From assembly GCA_028583685.1 (NCBI GenBank), contig JAMXIF010001253.1:34182307-34246306 (forward strand): a stretch of 64,000 nt of DNA, in the 5' to 3' direction. A model generated the notes under the pieces. That model ran no database searches. It was not told where the DNA came from and saw only the letters and a list, made by a program, of their open reading frames with translations. Origin of the DNA: Petaurus breviceps papuanus. Taxonomy: Eukaryota > Chordata > Mammalia > Diprotodontia > Petauridae. Below are positions 23,056-34,059 of this stretch, piece after piece (within the stretch, counting starts at the first letter, position 1; each line of letters starts with the position of its first letter). The position numbers were made by a program, and so were the translations under genes.

Positions 23056-23900
23056 AGTCGGTAACTGTATTTATTTCTTTTCCTCCTTTTTCCCACTGTT
23101 TATTCTATTCTTGCTCTCTCCTTTCACCTTTTCCTTCCTATAAAGCATTTTGCTTCTGACTACTACCTCCCCCAATCTCTTCTTCCTTCTATCACCCCTG
23201 CCTTCTCTTATCACCTTCTCTCCAACTGTAGAGTTTCTGTTGTTTATCCTTCATTTTTAGAGAGGACCATGACATCAAGAAGGTCATGTAATGACTTACA
23301 AATGAATTGGATTTCAGTGAGGAAGGACTGTGCAAAGTCACCAGCCTTTCTCTCCCCTAGGTCATCTGTGTACCATGATAAGATAGAGATTAGGAGGACT
23401 AGAGATGTGCCTAAATGCAGTGGGAGACCTTGGACTTTTTCAGCTATTCTCTCTAAATAGCTCAGAGAGGGACAAGTTATCTTGGTATATTAATGATGGG
23501 GTAAGATATATTTCTCTACTGAATTGAGTGCATATGTTATTACCTCTTTGAGTCTATTCTGATAAGATTAAGATTTACTCATTACCTCTCACCTTCCCTA
23601 TCTTTTCCTCCACTGTAAAGGCTTTTTCTTTTCTCTTTTATGTGAGGTTATTTGTCCCATTCTATGTTTTCCTTTCTCTTTCTCCCAATGCATACCTATC
23701 TCACCCTTTAATTTATATTTTTAGATATCATCCTTTCATATTCAACTCATACCTATGTTTGCTTTTTCTATGTACTCCTTCCAACTGCCCTGATAATGAG
23801 AAAGTGTTTATCCATTACAAGTTTCATCTTCCCATGTAGGAATGTAAACAGTTTAACCTTTTTAAGTACCTTATGATATTCCTTTCCTATTAACCTTTAT
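23056..23900 (-). mobile_element. HAL1-type 3'UTR segment, fused to L1 A
   Basis: Contains the HAL1 post-ORF1 region (CACTGTTTATTCTATTC, AATTGAGTGCATATG, TAGATATCATCCTTTCATATT, TTCCCATGTAGGAATGTAAAC), interrupted by an RTE-type module at 23228-23465. It lacks the last roughly 450 bp of a HAL1 tail and abuts the L1 A ORF2 piece directly. Its right end meets the second copy of the word ccatgttttt at 23901. Confidence 0.65.
23228..23465 (+). mobile_element. RTE 5'-type module / RTE-derived SINE
   Basis: Shows the module also found at 57.2 and 59.5 kb: GTTTATCCTTCATTTTTAGAG, GACCATGACATCAAGAAGG, ACTGTGCAAAGTCACCAGCC and GCAGTGGGAGACCTTGGAC. Inserted in HAL1-type sequence. It has no coding capacity. 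Confidence 0.75.
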
Positions 23901-24065
23901 CCCATGTTTTTTTCTAAGATCATTGAACACATCATTTCTTATAGCACAGTAGTGTTCCACTGTGATCACATATCACAACTTGTATAACCATTCCCTAATA
24001 GATGGACATCTGTGAAATGTCTAGTTCTTTGCCACCATAAAGATAGCTGATATAAACATTTTTAA
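23901..24065 (-). mobile_element. L1 'B' right part, antisense
   Basis: Resumes the L1 cut at 15051: TTTCTTATAGCACAGTAGTG, CATTCCCTAATAGATGG and CTTTGCCACCATAAAGA are the antisense of the ORF2 C-terminal coding region. It fades out after about 24065. Confidence 0.75.
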
Positions 24066-25424
24066 ATTAATTAACTAATCTTTAGTTTTTAAATTTTCTT
24101 TGACTCTGAGGAAAACACTATAAATTTCAACATGTTTTATACATGATTTATTGTACAAATATTCCCCTTCACCTATATTTGCACTTGAAGGATGAATTGA
24201 AGGGGAGTTGGAAAGGGGAAGACCATACAAGTTTCAAGGTACTCCTAAAATGAGAGCACACATGAATATCCTATAATGCAATTACTTTCAATAGTCATTT
24301 AGTTGACACAATTATTTAAAAGGAAAGCCATTCACTGAAACAATAAGAACAGTAGTAACCCTGGATCTCTCTCCCATAATCCTAAGGCTTTATTTTCCAC
24401 AAATACATGTAGAATCCAGGGAAGACTGGCCATAGAGTTAACCAGTAGAATAGCCTGCCTGTAGGGAATATATGCAAACGAAGCTGATGTGAGGAGTACC
24501 AAACCTGTGATGCTTCAGGGTTACAGGACTTCTAAATGCCATAAACATTTTGGAACAGATAAGTTCCTTTCCTTTTTCCCTAAGTGTCTTTGAAAATATT
24601 TTTGTCCTCTTAAAGAAGGAAGGACAACCGACCAACACATGTTCTTTCGAATTCTTCATGTTCATCATTTATTATTTATTGAATTAAGTATGACTTAGTG
24701 GAAAAAAGTCTCAACGTTTTATACATCTTCATAAACTGACTTTTCATCTTATGAAAATGTCTTAAGTTTCAAATCTATCTCTTAGGTTTCTCATAGAGTG
24801 ATACCTTAGATAGAGGCTTAAAGTTCCCAGTAATTCATTTAGCTACTGATTTCTTAGGGAAAATTCTGTTTCACTGGGTAGACCCAGATTGATTAGGAAA
24901 GTTGTGCAGAGTACTGCAACAGATTTTATGGGGAATTCAGAAAACTTACAGTTTTTATTAACATCAGCTAAAGTATTAGAATTTGAAGAGAAATGCTTGA
25001 AAGGAAGCGGCCTTGTGGAAAGGTAAAGGATAACTGCAGATGAGGAAGGACTGCAAGATGTCAAGTTGGAAGCACATGCCCCAGGAAGATGGAGAATAAG
25101 ATGGAAATTCAAGAAAATTAATAGCATAACATAAGTAGCAGTGGGTCTAGAGTGAGATGAGTTTGATTCAACTTGGAGCTTTACTAGTTAATGACTGTCA
25201 GAAACAAAAAAAAAATTTCTTTGTCTGTAAAACAGAGATGACAATAACAATAACTCAGACATTCAAATGGCCATTTATAAAGCACATTCCCCACAATGGT
25301 TCTGCTGTATGGGTAGAGAAAGTATAATAGGTATATAGAACATAGATATGGAATGGACCTTGGGAATGATCTCATTCATCACCTCATGTATCATTTGAGA
25401 AGTCAGGAGTGATTCTCCTATCTC
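24066..25424. other. Unassigned intergenic DNA
   Basis: No repeat family recognised. A minus-strand frame of 94 codons (24843-25127) has no recognisable protein features. A short AGAAGGAAGGACAACCGACC motif at about 24615 resembles RTE 3' tails but stands alone. Confidence 0.4.
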
Positions 25425-25575
25425 CACAAGTACATAAGATGATAGAACTAGAAGGGAGCTTAGGGATCATCTCATCCAACCCTTTGGTTTATAGACAAGG
25501 AAACTGAGGTCTAGAGAATGTAAGTGACTTTCCAAGGTCACAGAAATAGTGGAATGGCATTGTCAAAAACAGTTC
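25425..25575 (-). mobile_element. MIR3 SINE, antisense
   Basis: Antisense MIR3: GATAGAACTAGAAGGGAGC, ACAAGGAAACTGAGGTC, GTAAGTGACTTTCCAAGGTC. Truncated before the tRNA-like end. Confidence 0.8.
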
Positions 25576-25589
25576 CTATGATTAATTCT

Positions 25590-25806
25590 GGGGCAGTTAG
25601 GTGGCACAATGGGTAGAGTACCAGGCTTGGGATTAGGAAGAGTGCTCTTCTTGAGTTAAAATTTGGTCCTCAGACACTTACTAGCTCTGTTTGCCTCAGT
25701 TTCCTCATGTAAAATGAGCAAAGAAAGAAATGGCAAACCATTCCAGTATCTTTGCCAAGAAAAATTCAGATGGGGGTCAGGCATGACCAAAAATTAGTGA
25801 TCAAAA
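25590..25806 (+). mobile_element. MAR1-like SINE
   Basis: Sense copy with the head GGGCAGTTAGGTGGCAC and the tail TGGCAAACCATTCCAGTATC ... GCATGACC. Moderately diverged. Confidence 0.85.
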
Positions 25807-25849
25807 AGTATCTGTACATTCAGGTCTTATTCTCCTGTTTTTTTTTTTT

Positions 25850-26390
25850 AAATCTTTGGCATAGAGCCTGAGAAATGGTGTCAGTGGGTAAATGGGAATG
25901 CACAATTTAGTAAATTTGGGGACATAGTTAAACATTGCTTTTCAGAAATGGATGGAACAATGCATAACTTCATCAAGATGGCTTTACTCTGCCTTGAACA
26001 TTTTGTCATTTTCCTTTTTTCCCTAAATTTGTCAATATGATAGATGTGAGGTGAAACTTCAGAATTGTTTTAATTTGCTTCTTTTTAATTAGTAAGTGAT
26101 TTGATGCACTTTTATATGGTTACTGAAAGCTTGTATTTCTTCTTTGAATGTTGCATGTTCATATCTTTTGACCATTTCTCAATTAAAAAGAAATGGATTT
26201 TATGATTATAAATTTGAATTAATTTCTTATATATCTTGGGCAAACAATTCTTATCAACAAATTAATGACAAATATTTTTCTATTCATTTAATTGTTTCTT
26301 TTCTCATTTTAGTTGCATAGGTTTTGTTCAAAAACTCTACAATTTTGTTTGGTGATCATATATGTTCTTATGGATTCAGTTATCATCTCT
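25850..26390 (-). mobile_element. Old L1 ORF2 fragment, antisense
   Basis: Diverged antisense L1: ATCTTTTGACCATTTCTCAATT, CTTATATATCTTGGGC and the Thr/Lys-rich segments of the ORF2 carboxyl half. Much more diverged than the L1 copies at 46 and 58 kb. Confidence 0.75.
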
Positions 26391-26399
26391 GTGTATGAT

Positions 26400-26645
26400 T
26401 GAGATCTCTAGGTTACTCAGTGGATAGAGTACTAGATATGGAGTTAGAAAGATATGACTGCAAATTATGCCTGAGATATTTCGTAGCCATGTGACCTTCA
26501 GTAAGTAACAACCTCCCAGCCTCAGTTTCCTCATATACAAAATGGGGATAATTGCGTCATCAACTTCACAGTGTTGCAAGGATCAAATAAGATAATATGT
26601 AAAGCATTTTGCAAACTTTAAAGTGTTATGCAAATTATATTGTTG
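26400..26645 (+). mobile_element. MIR/THER1-type SINE
   Basis: Sense copy with CTCAGTGGATAGAGTAC, GCCTCAGTTTCCTCAT, AAAATGGGGATAATTG and the tail GTAAAGCATTTTGCAAAC. Nearly complete. Confidence 0.85.
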
Positions 26646-26654
26646 CTGTTTCCA

Positions 26655-27190
26655 ATTTTATCTGTCCAGTCTTTACCTCTCTCTAGATTTCCAGTCCTAT
26701 ATCTCTAAATCCTTTTTGGATATCTCTAATGATATATATATATATATATATCCTATCTTCCCTATTACCATTGAGTGTGCCACCATCTTTTTAGTCACCA
26801 AGCTTCCTAACCTCAACCTCAACTCTTCATTATCACCCCCAAATCCAATGACTTCCCAAGTCTTTCTGCTTCTGCCTTCATAAAGTCTCTCATAAATACT
26901 ACATTTTCTCCCCTGAAACTGAAACCAAACTCACATCATACCTGGACTATTACTCTGGCTTTTAGGTTGGTCTCTCTACCTTAGGTCCCTCCACTCAGCT
27001 GTCAAAGTGATCTTCTGTAAGCATAGGACAGACTATGTCAACTCCACTGGCCTTCTTTTATGATTAAGATAAAATATAAACCCTAGGTTGGTTTTGAAAA
27101 CCCTTCATAACCTAGCCTGTTTTTATCTTTGTAGGCTTCTACTCCCTTCCACATTCTCTATCACCCACTAACACTAAGCTCTTGTAAAAA
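26655..27190 (+). mobile_element. L2 fragment with an internal (AT)n
   Basis: Sense L2: CACCATCTTTTTAGTCACC, CTCCACTCAGCTGTCAAAGTG, CCCTTCATAACCTAGCC, with an (AT)10 tract at 26731-26750. Confidence 0.75.
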
Positions 27191-27299
27191 AAAATAAAAA
27201 AAGTGAAAGAAATTAGCAAAATTAACCAACCCCTCAACCAAGTCTTACAGTACATGCTGTATTCCACTCTAAATAGAAGACAAGGATATGAATTTTCCT

Positions 27300-27715
27300 A
27301 TCTCTTCTTTTAGGTCAATCTTGGTCATTATGACATAGCCTCCAACTAAAATTTTTGTATTATTACTTTTCTTTCAGTTAACATCTTCATAGTTATGCTC
27401 ATAGTTTCCTGGGTTTGTATAATTTATTTTGAATTGCTGATTCATTGGAGGATTTCAGTATAATAGAATCAGTGGCAATGGGCCTAGTGAGAGAAGGCAT
27501 TAGGTGATTTGTTCTCATCTTAAGTTTGAGGAGCTAGATTCCAAAGAATTATGAAAGTCTTCTTGTGTTTACCTATGATCTTCATATTCCATGTTTCCAT
27601 CAGGGCATACTATTTGATCACACTCAGATGCTATAATTTGTTCAGCCATTGCCCCACTTGATGGGAATCCACTTCATTTCAACTTCTTTGCTAATAAAAA
27701 AGAATCGCCTTAAGG
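27300..27715 (-). mobile_element. Old L1 3' fragment, antisense, carrying a foreign patch
   Basis: The left part (GTTTCCTGGGTTTGTATAA) and the right part (AAAGTCTTCTTGTGTTTACC ... TTTGTTCAGCCATTGCCCC) are consecutive blocks of antisense L1. Between them lies a 120-bp patch at 27434-27553 that is not L1. Confidence 0.65.
27434..27553 (+). other. Templated-insertion patch copied from two downstream sites
   Basis: Bases 27434-27472 (39 bp) are identical to 31753-31791, and bases 27469-27553 (85 bp) are identical to 29436-29520. The two copied blocks overlap by four bases, TCAG, which would be the junction microhomology. The patch interrupts an old L1, so this site is the likely acceptor. Confidence 0.85.
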
Positions 27716-27869
27716 TTTGTAAATGAGAAACTTGTATAAAATCCCATGAAATATATCATAACTGAATTTTACCCCAGATTTACTTTGAAAATATCATGCT
27801 TTCTACTACATCTCCATTTTGTAGATTTCTAAACAGACTTCGTTTTATAGCACCATCTTTTTCCAGTTG

Positions 27870-28105
27870 CTATAATAACTAGCATTTATTTAGCACTCAA
27901 TGAAAACACTTTATAAATATCTTATTTGGTGCTCAAAGCAATCTAGATAGGCTGGCCCTCCTATTATCTCCATTTTACAGAAGAATCAAGTGAGAAATAA
28001 CTCGTTGAGCATCACACATCTAGTGTCTGACTTAAGGTTTCGAACTCAGGTCTTTCTGATTTCAAATTCCACACACTATCTGTTGAACCACTTGGCCTGC
28101 CAATT
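27870..28105 (-). mobile_element. MIR/THER1-type SINE, antisense
   Basis: Antisense: ACTAGCATTTATTTAGCAC, CTCCATTTTACAGAAGAATC, GAACTCAGGTCTTTCTGATTTC. Nearly complete, diverged. Confidence 0.8.
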
Positions 28106-28554
28106 GCTATGGGTCAACATGAATATAAATTGCTTTGGGTTCAGTAAAGGGTTATATAAATGTAAATTGAAGGTTACATTTCAGATGTCAAATTAGTAAA
28201 GATTTCCCCTGCCAATTTCTTGCTAGATTGCATGTCCTATGAAGACAGGGAAACCTTTTATTTATTTATTTTTTGGTGGAGGTGGTGAGATGATCTACCA
28301 CTTCAGATGAAGCAGCATTGTACACACAACACATTATAAACTTACTAAAACTTGATGAATTGACTGCTAAGTTGGATAAATATGAATGTTAACAAGTGTT
28401 CTAGTAACTTGCCATTCTACAGAAAGCCCTTAACATCTAGAAATGAAATCCGACCAGGAAATCCTTTTGTTTTATTCTACTAAACTAAATATTCTCATCT
28501 TTACATTAGAAGAGAAGCTTAGTGAAAATTCATCATAGTTGGTTCACATAGAAC
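28106..28554. other. Unassigned intergenic DNA
   Basis: No repeat family recognised, apart from a short ATTTATTTATTT run near 28260. Confidence 0.4.
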
Positions 28555-28710
28555 TGTAAGTGATCTTAAAGGTTATCTAAACCATCTTCCATATTGTACA
28601 GCTGAGTAAACTGAGGTCCAAAGAGGTTGAATGAGTTGCCTAAGGTCACACACATTGTAAGTGGCAACTCTAGGATTAAACCTGGATCTTTTGATTCTGA
28701 ATCCAGAAAA
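28555..28710 (-). mobile_element. MIR3 SINE, antisense
   Basis: Antisense: GATCTTAAAGGTTATCTAAACC, AGTAAACTGAGGTCCAAAGAGG, CCTAAGGTCACACACATTG and GATTCTGAATCCAG. Confidence 0.8.
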
Positions 28711-28854
28711 AAAATACAACATTGCCTTCCTTTGACTTAATTTATTTCTCTTATCATTCTCCAAATGCATAAACATTTTACTCATGTATTAGATGCAGTA
28801 AAATGTAGTTACAAATCAACAACAAAACAACAGTGAGAAGAACAGCAATGATGA

Positions 28855-28880
28855 CAAAATAAACAAACAAACAAAAACAC
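28855..28880. repeat. (AAAC)n short tandem repeat
   Basis: AAACAAACAAACAAAAACAC run immediately before a sense MIR3. Confidence 0.8.
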
Positions 28881-28884
28881 ACTA

Positions 28885-29065
28885 CTGTATATGGAGCTAG
28901 AAAACCCAAGTTCTAACTCCAGCTTGCTGCTGGAATTTGTGTTTTTGAATAAGCCATTGAACTTCTCTAGGCCCCAGCTTCTTCATCTGTAAAATGAGAA
29001 GCCTGGACTCAGTGACCACTGACTTCCTGTCCAGCTCTTCTCCTAAAGGCACCATCTGGTTTGCT
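28885..29065 (+). mobile_element. MIR3 SINE
   Basis: Sense copy: GAGCTAGAAAACCCAAGTTC, CTTCATCTGTAAAATGAG, GGACTCAGTGACCACTGAC and CCAGCTCTTC. Confidence 0.8.
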
Positions 29066-29929
29066 TTCCTTCTCTGTGATTCTTATAAGAAAATTATACA
29101 TTTGGTATTACTTAAATATTCGGTGATATATTCCTGGCTACGATGACTCAGGTTGGAATATAAGCATATTTTTGGCAAACCTGTCTAATTCCAGGAGTTT
29201 GAATACATTCCTTGTCTGGATAACAAAGTTCTGTTCTAAGAATCAGGTGCTTTCTCTCATTCTCTCTTGGGGGGTGGGATGAGGGTATATTCTCCATTCA
29301 CTTTTTCTTTTCCTTCATCCCTTCTTCTTTTCCTTTGTCCCTTCCTTTCTTCCTCAGAGTATATCACTTTCTCCCTGAAGTGTTGACAAGAGAGCTGCAT
29401 TACCTGGCAGCTGGGTAAGGATTACCAGCTGGAATTCAGTGGCAATGGGCCTAGTGAGAGAAGGCATTAGGTGATTTGTTCTCATCTTAAGTTTGAGGAG
29501 CTAGATTCCAAAGAATTATGCTTTAAATTTAAATCTTGTGAAGCAATTTTTTAAAAACTCAATTTATTTTCTAAATGGGTTACTAAAAGGATAAGGCTAA
29601 GTTACGACCCAAATCAGTGACATAATGAATCTTGTAATAATCAGCACTGTAGAGTTAACTATCAGGATGGTATCTTCTCTGTGTCCCTAACTCAAGTATG
29701 TCCAATTATGATGAGAAGCATCATTTAGCATATATTTGGCTTGATTCTAATATTATATATGTGAAGAAAGTGATGATTCTTGACTCATGTGCTAGATAGG
29801 ATTCTGGATTTCAGTGATTTTATCCTCAATCCAGGACTAAAGCTTTCTTGAGGGAAGAATGACAATTAATCAATCAACAAGCATTCATAAGATGCCTACT
29901 ATGCTAGACTAAGTCCATTTTTCTTTTTG
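29066..29929. other. Unassigned DNA containing an 85-bp donor block
   Basis: No recognised repeat apart from an L2-like scrap at 29870-29915. Bases 29436-29520 are the probable template for the larger half of the 27.4-kb patch. Confidence 0.45.
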
Positions 29930-30640
29930 ATCACAGTAGAAATATAATTGAATTTCAGCAAAGCATTTGACAAAGATTTCATACCATTCTTGTGGTAAAA
30001 AAATGAGAGATGTAAGTTATATGATCATACAAGTAAGTAGTCCTGAAATTGATTTAATAATTAATGTATAAGAAATAATAATTTTAAAACTACAAATTAA
30101 CTCCTAGTCAAGTGATCTTACAATATATAAAATTTTTGTCATTGACATGGAGGAAGCATAGAGAGAATACTTACAAAATCTGCAGGTGACATAAAGTTTG
30201 GAAGATTTGTTAATGTATTGGAAGAAGCAATTGGTCAGAATGCAAAATTATGTCCATGAAATTCTATAGTGAAAAATGTAAAATTCCAGACTTCTGATTT
30301 TTAAAAGTCAAATACAAAACAAAGGATGGATAAAGCATATCTAGATAAGTTTTTTAAATTTTTAAAAATTAATTAATTAATTATTTTTTTTTTTTTTGCT
30401 TTTTGGAGGGCAATTGGGGTTAAGTGACTTGCCCAAGGTCAAATGGCTAGTTTTTATGTTAAGTGTCTGAGGCCAGATTTGCGCTCAGGTCCTCACTGTG
30501 CCACCTAGCCACCCCCCAGATAAGTTTTTTTTTCTTTTTAATGAAAAAAGATATGAGTTTTAATGAACTACAAACCCAACATAAGCTTTTAGAAAATTAT
30601 AGCTGGGAAAATAGTAGCATAATCTTAAACTAAATTCACC
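29930..30640 (+). mobile_element. L3/CR1 LINE fragment split by a SINE
   Basis: Diverged CR1-clade ORF2 DNA: TTTCAGCAAAGCATTTGAC (the KAFD region), then CATTGACATGGAGG and GGTGACATAAAGTTTGG (the ADDTKFG region). Many stops. Split by a SINE at 30356-30517. Confidence 0.65.
30356..30517 (-). mobile_element. Marsupial tRNA-derived SINE with 13-bp TSD
   Basis: Antisense copy with long poly-T at about 30385-30397 and the head CACCTAGCCACCCCCC. It is flanked by a perfect 13-bp repeat, agataagtttttt, at 30343-30355 and 30518-30530. The T-rich left end includes an ATTAATTAATTA run. Confidence 0.92.
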
Positions 30641-30767
30641 AAGGCTTAGTATCTAGAACAGGAGTTCTTAAATGTTTTTGTGTTATGTACACTTTGATAG
30701 TCATATGAAACCTATGGATCTATTCTCAAAATAATGTTTTAAATTCATAAAATAAAATACATAAGAT

Positions 30768-31013
30768 TGTTGTTGAGTCATTTCCAATTCTTCTTGAATC
30801 CATTTGGGGTTTTTCTTGGCAAAAATATTGGAGAGGCTTGTCGTTTTCTTCTCTAGCTTACTTTACAGGTTAAGAAACTGAAGAAAACAAAGTTAAATGA
30901 CTTTCCCAGTGTCACACAGCTTGTAAGTATGTGAGGCCAGATTTGAGCTTAGGAAGATGAGTTTTTCTGACTTCAGGACTGGCATTCCACCTGCTGTTCC
31001 ACCTAGTTGACCC
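30768..31013 (-). mobile_element. MAR1-like SINE, antisense
   Basis: Antisense: GTTGTTGAGTCATTTCC, CATTTGGGGTTTTTCTTGGC, AAGTTAAATGACTTTCCCAG, ending TTCCACCTAGTTGACCC. Full length. Confidence 0.85.
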
Positions 31014-31139
31014 AACAGGGCAGATATACAAAAACAAACAAAAATCAGCAAACAGCCCCCAGGGATACAAAGGAAACAATTTATATTGAAATAAAAAATT
31101 TATTACCCCCTTCCCCCAACCCAAGTTCAAATACTGAAA

Positions 31140-31388
31140 TAAGTATAATAATGGACTGAGTACTGGACCTGGAGTCAGGAAAACCTGTATTCAAATCCTG
31201 TCTCACATAATACATAGCTCTATGATCCTGGACAGGTCAGAACCTCTGTCACCCTCAGTTTCCTTATATGTAAAATGGGGATAATAATGCAGTTACCTCA
31301 TTGTTTTGTTGTGAGTTTCTAATGAGAAAACACTTTAAAGTGTTTTGCAAGCTTTAAAGTCTGTTATAAATGCTAGTTATAAAAGTTA
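31140..31388 (+). mobile_element. MIR/THER1-type SINE
   Basis: Sense copy: GGACTGAGTACTGGACCTGG, CACCCTCAGTTTCCTTATATG, AAAATGGGGATAATAATGC, and the tail AAAGTGTTTTGCAAGC. Confidence 0.88.
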
Positions 31389-31537
31389 AGAATGAAGAGT
31401 CCCAGAGGCAACAAACTGTTCATCTTGGACTGCTACTATAGGATTTTGGAAGGCACCTTGCTGAGAGAGACAGAGAGATATATGGTATCTATCTGCTGAC
31501 TGGTTCTGATTTTGCATTATGTGTTTTTGTTTTATAT

Positions 31538-31562
31538 ATGTGTGTGTGTGTGTGTGTGTATG
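31538..31562. repeat. (GT)n microsatellite
   Basis: GTGTGTGT run of about nine units within unassigned DNA. Confidence 0.9.
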
Positions 31563-31799
31563 TATACATTCAGTAAGGTAAAGTTGGATTTGTCTCTGAG
31601 TATTCACTGTAGGTCCAGTCTGAAACCTAGGGTCCTTTAACTGATAAATCAAAGCAAGTTCTATTATGACTGTTATTTGAATAAGAAAGTTGAAAATCAG
31701 ACAGGTAAAGTGTGCTGCTTGTGGTCACACTGTTTATCTGAGACAGAGGAATTTGCTGATTCATTGGAGGATTTCAGTATAATAGAATCAGATCCGGTC

Positions 31800-32260
31800 A
31801 CTTTTGGTTGAGGAGAGCAGTGGAAATTTCATCAAAGAAACACTTTTCAACTTGGGCCTTTAAAGGTGGGTAGGCTTTGGCCAAATAATGTTTGGGCATT
31901 TCAGGTAGAGGGAAAAAAAAGAATAAAATCTCAAGAGATTGGGGGTAGAAGGAATGGTCAGGAAATAGACCATATTCCATTTTTGTTAGTTTTAAGTACA
32001 TTCAGGGGAATGGACAATGTAAAGTTGACTAGAGAGCTTTGAACCAGTCATGGAAGCCTTTGGCCTTTATTTGATGAGTAAAAGAGAGCCTTAACCATTT
32101 TTGAGCCAGGGCTAGAATGATATGATAAGAACTATGCTCTTGAATGATTAAACTTTTAGTCAAGTGAGAATGTATTGGAAGGACTCAGTCTAGAAGCAGA
32201 GGGACAATTTAAGAGACTATCATGGTAGTCCCAGTGGGAATAAAAAGATAATACTGGTCA
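31800..32260 (-). mobile_element. L2 fragment, antisense
   Basis: Antisense L2 blocks: CACTTTTCAACTTGGGCCTT, GGGCATTTCAGGTAGAGGG, TGGAAGCCTTTGGCC and GAGCCAGGGCTAGAATGATATG. Confidence 0.7.
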
Positions 32261-32324
32261 ACAGTTCATTCTTCTGTACTTTCTTGGGAGTTGAGAGAAA
32301 TAATGAACATGCTATATCTTAGCA

Positions 32325-32410
32325 TCATAGACGTAGATCAAGAAGGAACTTCTAAGGTCATTTAGTTGAAGCCCTTCACTTTATGTATGAGGAAATTTAG
32401 ACCCAGAGAG
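32325..32410 (-). mobile_element. MIR3 SINE fragment, antisense
   Basis: Antisense: ATCAAGAAGGAACTTCTAAGG, ATGAGGAAATTTAGACCCAGAG. Confidence 0.7.
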
Positions 32411-33884
32411 GCTAATTTACTTACTCAGAGTCTATTCTGAAGCCTTCTTTTCATGTGCAGCAAAAAGAGACTTTCCAACCCCAATACTCTTGCCCTGCCC
32501 CACACACATGTATTTCCTATACTTTCCTGATTTACATTTTATCTTATGTTTGACTGTAGTATTGTATCCTTCTCCCTATGATAATGTATACTGACCTATG
32601 TTTGATCAATGCTTGCCTACTGGCTCTGGAACTTTAAAAAATCTTTTTAATCGTAGAATTGAAAAGAAAAAAGGATTCAATTTTTAGAAATATATCTATT
32701 TGTGACTATGAACATTGTGTTATTTGTGGATCATGAAAGCAAATTGTAATAAGCAAATTTTTAAAAACCACATATAGAAAAAAGACAGTATTCCTATCCT
32801 TTATGCATAGCAAAATATAACTACATTGAGGACTTTTCTTCAAATGGTTAACAAAACAAAACAAAACAAAAACTTGGTATGTGGCCAGGAGGTCAGAGAA
32901 CTGGGATCATTATTAGAACATAAAAAGGTAACACTAATGGTTTCTAGTTTCTGCATACTGTACAGTATTTTCTGAAAGTGTTTTCTATATATAGGACATC
33001 TATATGATACTAGGAAAGAGGAAGAACTATATATAACACTAACAGTATTCTTTGAATTGGGACATGTTTCCTTTTCAGGTTTATTTTTTCTTATGTGCAT
33101 GCATGAGAACATCTAACAGGTCACCCTAATCTAGGTCACATTAATAAAAAGGAATCTTTAAAATGTGCTCTTTTATTTTTTAAAAGTTCAATTATGGTGA
33201 ATCACCATGATTTTTTCTATGATGAAAGGGTAAGAAGTCAAGTTAGCCGAGGAAAGAAGCTAGCTAACCAAAGTTTATTTTTACAACGGTGAATATTTCA
33301 ATTTATCAAACCTAGTTCTGGGAATTGTAAGGATCTAATTAAGGTGTGGAATGATTATGTATGAGATTTTTTAGGAGATGGGCAGATGACCCAATAACTA
33401 GAAAAGGAGTTAATATCTCTCTGAGGAAAATAATGAGATGACAAAGAAGGAATTGAGGGTAGCAGACAGTAAGGAACATATTTAAAAACTGAATAGGGCC
33501 CTATGAAACCAAGTTCAATGTTAAAACAAATGTGGGTGATAGATTAAAAGTCATGTTCATTAATGCTGTAGATGACAAAGTTTGAAGAATATGGTTAGAT
33601 AGTATACAAGTTTTTGAATGAGTATTATCAGAGATATAACTAGAGTGGAACAAATGTTGCTTTGTTGAAAGGGCACAAAAATGCTGCAGATAATACTCTT
33701 TCAGCAGAATAGGAATCATTCCCAATAGAACATGCTGCATCTACCCACCCTCCACCATGAAATTTGTCTTAAAAACTTCTTGTTTTTTCCACATAAAAAA
33801 GTTCCAAAATTCATTTGAGAGTACATTTCATGCTTCTTGCTCTGCACTCCAAAACTTTACAGTTATGCCTTGGAGTTTTACCAT
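32411..33884. other. Unassigned intergenic DNA
   Basis: AT-rich DNA with an (AAAAC)n run near 32850. An L2-like TGACTGTAGTATTG scrap cannot be assigned firmly. No gene signal. Confidence 0.4.
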
Positions 33885-33990
33885 AAAACAACTAAATCTC
33901 AGAGTTGGAAGGGGCCTTAGAAGGCAGTTACTCTAATGCCCTGTATGATGCTTGAATTCTCTTTAAAATATATTTGACAAAGCCTCTTGG
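33885..33990 (-). mobile_element. L3 3' end fragment, antisense
   Basis: Antisense: CTCAGAGTTGGAAGGGGCC, ACTCTAATGCCCTGTATGATG, and ATATTTGACAAAGCCTCTTGG. This order fits the L3 3' terminus rather than MIR3. Confidence 0.65.
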
Positions 33991-34059
33991 AATAGCAATC
34001 GTCAGCTATTCTACTGAAAGCAGGACAGGAGAAAATAGGATATATATTAGATTATGGTT

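Noticed and set aside
24600-24640. Possible RTE 3' tail (AGAAGGAAGGACAACCGACC)
   Set aside because: No RTE coding or upstream tail sequence precedes it; too short to call.
24843-25127. 94-codon minus-strand frame
   Set aside because: No recognisable domain, weak composition, and no splice or promoter context; within chance for 64 kb of AT-rich DNA.
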